In this document: one piece after another, positions 57,639 through 64,000 of the stretch | How positions within the stretch are numbered: position 1 is the first letter of the stretch | How the letters are laid out: each line of letters begins with the position of its first letter | Origin: an uncultured Winogradskyella sp. | Lineage (GTDB): Bacteria > Bacteroidota > Bacteroidia > Flavobacteriales > Flavobacteriaceae | DNA length: 64,000 bases | Assembly (NCBI RefSeq): GCF_947496485.1 | Contig: NZ_CANMCZ010000001.1 | Location: 739,596 to 803,595 of the forward strand | Reading direction: 5' to 3' | Position numbers and translations under genes: made by a program | Notes under the pieces: generated by a model | The model's database searches: none | Told to the model about the DNA's origin: nothing | Seen by the model: the letters and a program-made list of their open reading frames with translations, nothing else

Positions 57639-58146
57639 TCAATTCCTAATGGGCAGGAATCTTATCAGTAATTGTTAGTAAATTTCACATCATAGCATCA
57701 CTAAAATATTACCAGTGGTATTTTATCTGCATTAGTAGGTGCAAAATAACCTTCAAAAACTACTTCTTAAGGATGCCAAACAATAACATCTATATTAATT
57801 AGTGAATGAACAATTTAGATGAGTTTTAATATTACTAATAATTGATATGTAAAAACAATAAACACAATTAATTCCATTAATAGCTTGAATACCCTATATA
57901 TACTTGTCCATTTAATTGTCTTAAATTTTTTCATAATAAATAGATTTAAATTAAATAATCAGTTCAACTTCTATTTGAAGTTATGAATTATTATGAAAAA
58001 AAAATGTTCGAAATAAATTCTGTTATTAGCTAATCTTTATCAGCAGCACAATAACAAAACATCCTAAGAGAATTTCGTTATCAGTAAAAGGTACATTTGC
58101 ACCACAATAAATGACTATAAAATCAATTTATGACAATACATTAACA
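57639..58146. other. 508-base convergent spacer without a recognised gene
   Basis: No open frame with coding character on either strand. A perfect 6-bp hairpin AACTTC-TATTT-GAAGTT occurs at 57966-57982. No riboswitch-like conserved block was seen. Some short stretches (around 57710-57755) look like degraded coding sequence, but no family can be named. Confidence 0.5.
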
Positions 58147-58632
58147 TTACACAATTGTTTTTAAATCCTCTTTTACAAGTAATGTATATGCTTCTATTTG
58201 ATAGTAATTTACAATCTCTTCCAGCAAAGATGTTCTAACCACAAGAATTAAATGCCTATTACCATTAAACACATAATCGAGAACTAATTTTTCAGCTGCA
58301 TCGTGTAAACCTTTATTTTTTAATTCTAGTTTTCCTAATTCGTCAATAATAAGATATTGACTTTTGGTTTTCAAGCTTAATGCTATTAGAAATTTATTAG
58401 CCTCCTTAAATACAGATTTTAAAAAATGAAACGGTCCAATAGTAATCACCATTTCAGATTGGGATTCAACTTCAAGTTCAAGTTTCTCTTGAGATTTAAT
58501 TTTTAAGAAATAGCGTTTACCATTTTCATCATCAGGACAAAGCAAACCATCAACATCATTACGGTCTTTAGTCCAATCTAATAAAGCCGACGTCTTCCCT
58601 GTTCTAATATCACCTGTTAGAATATATATCAC
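58147..58632 (-). CDS. THEP1-like nucleoside-triphosphatase
   Basis: A 161-residue P-loop NTPase. The Walker A motif is TGDIRTGKTS (about 6-15) and the Walker B is YLIIDELGKLELK (about 92-104), the DELGK...E form seen in the THEP1 nucleoside-triphosphatase family. It overlaps the end of the membrane protein gene by 4 bases, so the two are made together. Its position with XdhC and XDH suggests a role in Mo-enzyme maturation, nucleotide chemistry or powering the membrane partner; none of these is shown by the sequence. Confidence 0.72.
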   Translation of the reverse strand: MIYILTGDIRTGKTSALLDWTKDRNDVDGLLCPDDENGKRYFLKIKSQEKLELEVESQSEMVITIGPFHFLKSVFKEANKFLIALSLKTKSQYLIIDELGKLELKNKGLHDAAEKLVLDYVFNGNRHLILVVRTSLLEEIVNYYQIEAYTLLVKEDLKTIV

Positions 58633-59636
58633 TCTGAAGGCAGTTTAAAATGAATACAATTAGAAATACTATTCGCCATAAAATATTTGAAACGCGTATA
58701 ACCTTTTAGATGTTTTGTCTCTTGCCATGTATATGACAAAATTCGTCTGAAGTATGGAAATAAGTCCATTGCATTGGTAATCTCTTCTTTGTACTGAGAT
58801 TCTTTTTTATTTAGGTATTTCCGAATCAGCTTCAGTAAAAATGGTCCAATAACCAAATACCATAACATCAGAATTAAAAAGCTTCGAAGTAAAATATAAA
58901 TGGCTTTTTGCCAACCAAACAAGTTGCCACCAAAAACTGAAAATGCTAAAACGATTACTGCGACTGTTATTAACCAAACCCAAATGACTTTGGTTTTAAA
59001 AGACACCTTCTTTTTTTGACCTTCAGATATACTAGTTTCATGTTCTAGATAAAAATCAGTTTCTTTTTTATTGGCAATTATTTTTATAATATTCTTGATG
59101 AAAATTCCTGCTAAAATTCCACAAATACCATACACTAAAAGATATAGTGTCACTAAAAAAGATGTTGTAGAGGTATCGAAAATAAAATTTAATTTCTTCT
59201 GAACCCAAACACCGTATAGATTAATGGCTTCCCATAATTCTGTCCCATAAACAATAGTGAGAATCAATAATTTTTGAAGTGCAGATTCTAAAAATGTCAC
59301 CATTCCTAAAACAATGATAGTCGCTCCTTTCCATGAGAATTTAGAAAATAATAATGCTCCGAAAATCGCCTGAAAACTAACAGCAACATAAGCTCCAAAT
59401 GGAGAATATGGACTCACTGCCATTTTAATAATTAATACAATAACCAAAGCTTTTAAAATGGCTTGCCATTTATTCTCGGCATAATAAGCTATTAAACTGA
59501 TAAGTAAAATTGCGATTCCACCAACAATTAAACCTGTAAATGGTGTATTAAAAACATGTAGAAATCCACCTAAGCCAGATTCATTCAGTGCCCAAAGTGC
59601 TGTTAACTTATCTATAATGGATTTGTTGTTTTTCAT
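58629..59636 (-). CDS. uncharacterised polytopic membrane protein of the xdhC cluster
   Basis: A 335-residue inner-membrane protein with about seven hydrophobic segments (near 33-53, 62-75, 82-100, 106-130, 160-182, 216-235, 246-270) and a soluble, basic C-terminal tail. The N-terminal half, with 'KMAVSPYSPFGAYVAVSFQ', faintly recalls substrate-binding (S) components of ECF transporters; the C-terminal part is unplaced. It sits between xdhC (1 base upstream) and an overlapping NTPase gene. A transporter or scaffold working with the NTPase is possible. The resemblance is weak and I give no function. Confidence 0.65.
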   Translation of the reverse strand: MKNNKSIIDKLTALWALNESGLGGFLHVFNTPFTGLIVGGIAILLISLIAYYAENKWQAILKALVIVLIIKMAVSPYSPFGAYVAVSFQAIFGALLFSKFSWKGATIIVLGMVTFLESALQKLLILTIVYGTELWEAINLYGVWVQKKLNFIFDTSTTSFLVTLYLLVYGICGILAGIFIKNIIKIIANKKETDFYLEHETSISEGQKKKVSFKTKVIWVWLITVAVIVLAFSVFGGNLFGWQKAIYILLRSFLILMLWYLVIGPFLLKLIRKYLNKKESQYKEEITNAMDLFPYFRRILSYTWQETKHLKGYTRFKYFMANSISNCIHFKLPSE

Positions 59637-60416
59637 TTATTCAGCAGTAGCTTGATAATGTACTTGAAGTAATTGTGCTACAACACTAATGGCAATCTCT
59701 TTTGGTGTATCACCACCAATAGGTAAACCTATAGGACAGACTACATTTTTCATTCCATCTTCAATTTTCATTTCCTTAATAAGCATATTATTAAAACGTG
59801 CTTTTTTCGTTTTACTACCTATTAAACCTAAATATTTGGTTTCATTTTGCAATGCCATAGCCACAATATCAAAATCAATAGCATGATTATGCGTTAGTAC
59901 TAATATATAGCAATTATTTCCCCAAGTTACAGCATCTCTAAAGGTTTTAAAATCGTTTTCCTTCACCTGACATTGTTCAATACTTTCATCAATACTAAAT
60001 TCAGAAAACCAATGAGGTCTAGAATCAATAAGCTTTACTTTGAAAGGTGTATTTACTAATAAATTGGCAATTTCAGTTCCAATATGTCCTGCTCCGAATA
60101 AAAATAACTCTGGTGATTGATTCATAGGTTCTATAATAAATTCTACTTTTCCACCGCAACATTGCGCAAAGTCTGGTCCTAAAGTATAAGACGATTCAAT
60201 GATTCTATTTTCTTTTAAAGCTACGATGGCTTCGTCTATAGCTTTAAACTCTAACTTCCCACCTCCTATGGTTCCAAAAATTGTTTTGTCTTCAGTTACT
60301 ATCATTCGCGAAGACACTACACAAGGTGCTGAACCCGAACATTTTGTAACTGTAATTAAAGCAACAGGCTGTCGTTTAGATTTAAATTCTGATAAAAGTT
60401 CTATCCAATTTTTCAT
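59637..60416 (-). CDS. xdhC: XdhC-family molybdenum cofactor insertion/maturation protein
   Basis: About 259 residues from the ATG at 60416; an ATG at 60434 would add six residues. The N-terminal XdhC/CoxI domain contains VTKCSGSAPCVVSSRMIV and FAQCCGGKVEFIIEP; the Rossmann domain has LFGAGHIGTEIANLL, and the end PIGLPIGGDTPKEIAISVVAQLL is characteristic. These proteins bind Mo cofactor, help sulfurate it and insert it into XDH. Here it is transcribed away from the arsenosugar cluster and toward xdhAB. Confidence 0.93.
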   Translation of the reverse strand: MKNWIELLSEFKSKRQPVALITVTKCSGSAPCVVSSRMIVTEDKTIFGTIGGGKLEFKAIDEAIVALKENRIIESSYTLGPDFAQCCGGKVEFIIEPMNQSPELFLFGAGHIGTEIANLLVNTPFKVKLIDSRPHWFSEFSIDESIEQCQVKENDFKTFRDAVTWGNNCYILVLTHNHAIDFDIVAMALQNETKYLGLIGSKTKKARFNNMLIKEMKIEDGMKNVVCPIGLPIGGDTPKEIAISVVAQLLQVHYQATAE

Positions 60417-60549
60417 ACTGAGTAAAAAGAGCATTTAAAAGTAAGGTTTTTTAAGTGAAAATATTTTCAGTTTTTTCTGTAATCTTTAAGATTTAACTTC
60501 GACAAAAAGTGCTATATTGATTTTTCGTAGAATTAAATAAAAACTATAT

Positions 60550-60885
60550 ATGTCAAAGACGTATTACGATCCTGCAGATCTTAGAAAATTTGGAAAAATA
60601 ACAGAATGGAGTGAAGAATTGGGGAATAAATTTTTTGAGTATTATGGTAAAGTATTTGAAGAAGGTGCTTTAACTGCACGCGAAAAATCACTTATTGCTT
60701 TAGCTGTATCACATACCGAACAATGCCCATATTGTATTGATGCCTATACCAAAGATGGTCTGCAACGTGGAGTGACAAAAGAAGAAATGATGGAAGCCAT
60801 ACATGTAGGCGCTGCTATAAAAAGTGGTGCGACTTTAGTACATGGAGTGCAAATGATGAATAAGGTTAATAAATTGGATGGCTAA
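60550..60885 (+). CDS. CMD-fold peroxidase-like protein of the arsenosugar cluster
   Basis: A 111-residue AhpD/carboxymuconolactone-decarboxylase-fold protein. The redox motif is HTEQCPYC with Cys59 and Cys62, followed by the HVGAAIKSGATLVHG helix. It matches the 'arsenosugar biosynthesis-associated peroxidase-like' type because of its length, its DPADLRKFG start and its position 51 bases before the ArsS-like gene. In some relatives a cysteine here is selenocysteine; here it is a plain Cys. Confidence 0.87.
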   Translation: MSKTYYDPADLRKFGKITEWSEELGNKFFEYYGKVFEEGALTAREKSLIALAVSHTEQCPYCIDAYTKDGLQRGVTKEEMMEAIHVGAAIKSGATLVHGVQMMNKVNKLDG

Positions 60886-60936
60886 CCCTAAAACCATTCT
60901 TATTTTAATCTCGTAAGTAAAAAGACAAACAAATTA

Positions 60937-61992
60937 ATGGCAACAAAGTCCCTAAAAAAAAGACATAGCGATCTCGCAAACAGCAATAGACAATTAGAAA
61001 TTTTATCCAATGGTATTTTTCAGAATGGAGAACTACCTACGTTTAAGGCTAAAATTTCTGAAACGAGTCAATTTCCTCTAAAAGCAAAAAAACTTGAAAT
61101 TCTACAAATCAATGTAGGTTACATGTGTAATCAGGTTTGTGACCATTGTCATGTAGATGCTGGTCCTGACCGAAAGGAAATTATGACCAGAGACACTATG
61201 AAAGAATGTCTTGAAGTCATAAAAAACACAGGAGCACATACTTTAGATTTAACTGGTGGAGCACCAGAAATGAATCCAGATTTTAGATGGTTTGTAGAAG
61301 AAGCTGCCAAAGCCGGTATTAAAGACTTTATTGTGCGTTCTAATTTGACGATTATTCGTGCTAACAAAAAGTATTATGATTTACCAGAATTCTTTAAAAA
61401 GCACAATGTACATGTAGTAAGTTCAATGCCGCATTGGACACGTGGAAAAACTGATAAGCAACGAGGTGATGGTGTTTTTGATAAATCTATAAAAGCATTA
61501 CAAGAGCTGAATGCTGTTGGCTACGGTATGCCAGATAGTGATTTACGACTAGATTTAGTATACAATCCATCTGGTGCATTTTTACCTGGTGATCAAGCCT
61601 CTATGGAAAAGGATTTTAAGAAAGCCTTATTAGAAGATTTCAATATTCAGTTTCATAATTTGTTTGCGATTACCAATCTTCCTATCAGTCGATTTTTAGA
61701 TTACTTAATAGCATCTGAGAATTACGAAGACTATATGTATTCACTTGTTGAGGCTTATAATCCTGCAGCTGTGGAAAATGTAATGTGTACCAATACACTT
61801 TCCGTAAGTTGGGATGGTTTTTTGTTTGATTGTGATTTCAACCAGATGCTAGAACTACCTGTAAATAGTAAGGTGAAACATATTTCAGAATATAACGAAG
61901 ACCTTTTGGAGGGTCGAAATATTGTAATTTCCCAACACTGCTACGGCTGTACTGCTGGTGCAGGAAGTAGTTGTCAAGGATCAGTAGCTTAA
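60937..61992 (+). CDS. arsS: arsenosugar biosynthesis radical SAM protein ArsS
   Basis: A 351-residue radical SAM enzyme. The [4Fe-4S] motif CNQVCDHC gives Cys64, Cys68 and Cys71, followed by HVDAGPDRKEIM. LTGGAPEMNPDFRW and the C-terminal YGCTAGAGSSCQG, with its extra cysteines, are characteristic of the ArsS/SeCys-type rSAM family. In the pathway it joins a 5'-deoxyadenosyl group to dimethylarsenite. Gene neighbours (CMD protein, glycosyltransferase, PNP, ArsM) support this assignment. Confidence 0.92.
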   Translation: MATKSLKKRHSDLANSNRQLEILSNGIFQNGELPTFKAKISETSQFPLKAKKLEILQINVGYMCNQVCDHCHVDAGPDRKEIMTRDTMKECLEVIKNTGAHTLDLTGGAPEMNPDFRWFVEEAAKAGIKDFIVRSNLTIIRANKKYYDLPEFFKKHNVHVVSSMPHWTRGKTDKQRGDGVFDKSIKALQELNAVGYGMPDSDLRLDLVYNPSGAFLPGDQASMEKDFKKALLEDFNIQFHNLFAITNLPISRFLDYLIASENYEDYMYSLVEAYNPAAVENVMCTNTLSVSWDGFLFDCDFNQMLELPVNSKVKHISEYNEDLLEGRNIVISQHCYGCTAGAGSSCQGSVA

Positions 61993-61996
61993 TATT

Positions 61997-62491
61997 ATGA
62001 AAAAATCAATTTTACTTATCGTCCTATTTATTTCAAGCTTTGGGTTTGCTCAGAAAAGCATTTCAAAATTACTTAAGAAATATAATACCGAAAGTATTCC
62101 TTATATCTCAGTACAAGAATTAGCAATGCCAGATTCAGAAGCTATTATTCTAGACTCAAGGGAAATGAAAGAATATGAAGTCAGCCATATTAAAAATGCA
62201 ATTCAGGTAGGTTACGATGATTTCGACATAGAAACTGTAGAGAAACACGTTTCTGATAAATCGAAAACCATAGTAGTTTACTGTTCTGTTGGTATTCGTT
62301 CAGAAGACATAGGAGAGCAACTTAAGAAAGCTGGTTACACCAATGTCTATAATTTGTTTGGTGGTATTTTTGAATGGAAAAACAATGACTACACAGTCTA
62401 TAATAATGAAGATGAACCAACCGAAAATGTACATACATTTTCAAAAGAATGGAGCCGATGGCTTTTAAAAGGAATTAAAATTTATGACTGA
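61997..62491 (+). CDS. exported rhodanese-domain protein
   Basis: A 164-residue protein with a signal peptide ending FGFAQ (residue 19). The rhodanese domain (about 45-145) has ILDSREMKEYEVSHIKNA and the active-site loop VVYCSVGIRSEDIG with Cys96. It starts 4 bases after arsS and overlaps the glycosyltransferase gene by 8 bases. It presumably handles sulfur in the periplasm; its part in arsenosugar synthesis is not known to me and is inferred from the operon. Confidence 0.8.
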   Translation: MKKSILLIVLFISSFGFAQKSISKLLKKYNTESIPYISVQELAMPDSEAIILDSREMKEYEVSHIKNAIQVGYDDFDIETVEKHVSDKSKTIVVYCSVGIRSEDIGEQLKKAGYTNVYNLFGGIFEWKNNDYTVYNNEDEPTENVHTFSKEWSRWLLKGIKIYD

Positions 62492-63113
62492 TGCACTTGT
62501 AATTGTGTTTGTAAAAAACATAAAACTAGGAACCGTAAAAACAAGACTCGCTAAAACCATTGGCGATTTTGGTGCTTTTGAGGTCTATTCTGAATTGGTG
62601 AAAATAACAGAAAAAGCCACTGAACGCTTAGATTTTGATAAACGTATTTATTTTTCAAATTCAGTTGTTGATACCAAATGGCAAAATGACTTTAAGACTG
62701 TTCAAAATGGTGTCGACTTAGGCGAACGTATGCTCAATGCTTTTAAAGATGGGTTTGAAGCTGGCTATAAAAAAATAGTACTTATCGGATCTGATTTACC
62801 AGATATAAATTCTAATCACATAACCAAAGGCATAGAAGCTTTAGATGAAAATGACGTCGTTTTTGGACCAGCTGAAGATGGAGGCTATTATCTTGTAGGT
62901 TTATCAAAAATGGAAGCTTCAATTTTCATAAACAAACCATGGAGTCAATCTAATCTACTTGACGAAACGTTACAAGAGTTACAGAAACGTCAGGTTTCCG
63001 TTAGTACCTTAGAGCCTCTTAATGATATTGACACTTATGAAGATTTAATAGCCTCAGGTTTTTATAAATCAAACTTAAAACTACAAGAAAAAATACAGCA
63101 AATTAATGATTAA
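62484..63113 (+). CDS. TIGR04282-type glycosyltransferase of the arsenosugar cluster
   Basis: A 209-residue nucleotide-sugar transferase-like protein. It starts VIVFVKNIKLGTVKTRLA and contains IGSDLPDINSNHI, then FGPAEDGGYYLVGLSK, the signature of the TIGR04282 family (related to CofC/MobA-like folds). Overlaps of 8 bases on both sides show tight coupling. It probably attaches or modifies the glycone of the arsenosugar after the ribose is freed. Confidence 0.85.
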   Translation: MTDALVIVFVKNIKLGTVKTRLAKTIGDFGAFEVYSELVKITEKATERLDFDKRIYFSNSVVDTKWQNDFKTVQNGVDLGERMLNAFKDGFEAGYKKIVLIGSDLPDINSNHITKGIEALDENDVVFGPAEDGGYYLVGLSKMEASIFINKPWSQSNLLDETLQELQKRQVSVSTLEPLNDIDTYEDLIASGFYKSNLKLQEKIQQIND

Positions 63114-63918
63114 ATATATTTCAGAAAGCACAGAATATTTACAAAGTAAAGGCTTTGATAATCCCGAAGTTGGTATCATTTTAGGCACAGGCTTAGGTCA
63201 ACTTATCAATGAAATTGAAGTCTTAGCAGAAGCTAGCTATAATCATATTCCAAACTTTCCAACGGCAACTGTAGAGTTTCATAAAGGGAAACTCATTTAC
63301 GGAGTTTTAGAAGGTAAAAAAGTTGTGGTGATGCAAGGACGATTTCATGTTTACGAAGGTTACACATTACAAGATGTGACGTTCCCTGTTCGGATTATGG
63401 AGAAATTAGGTATAAAAACATTACTCGTCTCTAACGCTTCTGGAGCAATAAATTTAAACTTTAAAAAAGGCGAATTAATGCTTATTGACGATCACATTAA
63501 CTTACAAGGTGGTTCGCCTTTAGCTTTTAAAGGAGTTTCTGAATTGGGAGAACGTTTTACAGATATGAGTGCTCCTTATAATGCTGAGATCAATTCAAAA
63601 TTTGAAAGTATTGCCAAAGAAAACGACATAATACTACATAAAGGGGTTTATGCAAGTGTGGTTGGACCTCAATTAGAAACAAGAGCTGAATATCGCATGC
63701 TAAAAACAATAGGTGCAGATGCTGTTGGCATGAGTACCGTTCCTGAAATTATCGTTGCTAATCACTTAAATTTAAAAGCTGCCGCAGTTTCTGTTTTAAC
63801 AGACGAATGCAATCCTGATAATTTAAAACCAGTTAACATCGCTGAAATTATTGCAATGGCTGGAAAAGCTGAACCGAATATGATTACATTATTTAAAGAA
63901 TTAATAAAAACGCTATAG
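63106..63918 (+). CDS. purine nucleoside phosphorylase I
   Basis: A 270-residue trimeric-type PNP. GIILGTGLGQL and MQGRFHVYEGY are the phosphate and base pocket motifs, EFHKGKLIYG and SVVGPQLETRAEYRML follow, and the end contains VLTDECNPDNLKPV. In this cluster it can release adenine from the adenosyl-arsenical made by ArsS, while also serving purine salvage, which feeds guanine deaminase and XDH elsewhere in the window. It overlaps the glycosyltransferase by 8 bases. Confidence 0.9.
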   Translation: MIKYISESTEYLQSKGFDNPEVGIILGTGLGQLINEIEVLAEASYNHIPNFPTATVEFHKGKLIYGVLEGKKVVVMQGRFHVYEGYTLQDVTFPVRIMEKLGIKTLLVSNASGAINLNFKKGELMLIDDHINLQGGSPLAFKGVSELGERFTDMSAPYNAEINSKFESIAKENDIILHKGVYASVVGPQLETRAEYRMLKTIGADAVGMSTVPEIIVANHLNLKAAAVSVLTDECNPDNLKPVNIAEIIAMAGKAEPNMITLFKELIKTL

Positions 63919-63921
63919 AAA

Positions 63922-64000
63922 ATGAGCTATTTAGAAGCTACAAACACCTTATATAAAGAAGCAGCCTTAACACCAGATGTTGGTTTATGCTGTACAACAA
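63922..64000 (+). CDS. arsM: arsenosugar-type arsenite methyltransferase ArsM, 5' end (cut)
   Basis: Only 26 codons are in the window. They read MSYLEATNTLYKEAALTPDVG and then LCCTT, with a double cysteine typical of the N-terminus of ArsM-type arsenite methyltransferases of arsenosugar clusters. It starts 3 bases after the PNP stop. The methyltransferase domain is outside the window, so the call rests on the N-terminus and context. Confidence 0.75.
   Translation, partial: MSYLEATNTLYKEAALTPDVGLCCTT

Noticed and set aside
57639..58146. Small RNA, molybdenum cofactor riboswitch or small gene in the convergent spacer
   Set aside because: No conserved core, no stable multi-stem structure by eye, and no coding frame with a plausible start.
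1..64000. CRISPR arrays, tRNA or rRNA genes, transposases, phage genes
   Set aside because: I found no regularly spaced repeats, cloverleaf sequences, rRNA-like stretches or transposase/integrase motifs in the window.

Overview
The window looks like chromosomal DNA of a marine or soil member of the Flavobacteriaceae (phylum Bacteroidota). The reasons are AT-rich sequence, very AT-rich spacers, Bacteroidota-type gene orders (GNAT-argG-argC-proC-argD-argF'-argB-argE-argH, and porin-glnK-amt), several TTG/GTG starts, lipoprotein signals with Bacteroidota-style lipoboxes, and -7 boxes of the TAnnTTTG type. It is mostly biosynthetic core genome. I saw no transposase, phage gene, CRISPR array, rRNA or tRNA. 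Layout: (1) 1-6.7 kb is a sugar locus: the end of a LacI-type regulator, then on the minus strand MFS sugar porter, GH32 fructan/sucrose hydrolase lipoprotein and fructokinase, with a divergent exported GH65 enzyme and a LacI-type palindrome between them. (2) 6.9-15.3 kb is the ilvD-ilvB-ilvN-ilvC-ilvA operon with a non-phosphorylating glyceraldehyde-3-phosphate dehydrogenase behind it. (3) 15.7-24.7 kb is a complete arginine operon including proC, with palindromic repeats lodged at the argC/proC and argE/argH junctions. (4) 24.9-37.5 kb is nitrogen and anaplerosis: an orphan membrane protein, glutamate synthase gltBD (minus), a porin-glnK-amt operon (plus) and PEP carboxylase (minus). (5) 37.5-41.8 kb is leuA-leuC-leuD-leuB (minus), running straight into ppc. 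(6) 42-47.8 kb holds an uncharacterised 516-residue protein, a SAM-I riboswitch with metY-metX, and an M19-like peptidase. (7) 47.9-52.2 kb is a minus-strand block: a regulator fusing an alpha/beta hydrolase, a degenerate class III cyclase domain and an AraC DNA-binding domain, followed by an exported-protein operon (heme lipoprotein, YceI, OB-fold protein, DUF5777-like barrel, small CxxC protein). (8) 52.4-60.4 kb is purine catabolism: guanine deaminase, two-subunit xanthine dehydrogenase, XdhC, plus an uncharacterised membrane protein and a THEP1-like NTPase. (9) 60.5-64.0 kb is an arsenosugar-type cluster: peroxidase-like CMD protein, radical SAM ArsS, rhodanese, TIGR04282-type glycosyltransferase, purine nucleoside phosphorylase and the first codons of the ArsM methyltransferase. 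Functionally the window joins carbon skeletons (PEP carboxylase, leu, ilv) to nitrogen assimilation (Amt, PII, GOGAT) and nitrogen-rich products (arginine), with purine salvage/catabolism next to arsenosugar synthesis. The least explained parts are the hydrolase-cyclase-AraC regulator with a repeat array in front of its neighbouring exported operon, the membrane protein/NTPase pair beside XdhC, and a membrane-protein ORF after xdhB whose coding sequence extends upstream of any standard start codon. All functional calls are from reading motifs and gene context; no database search was run.
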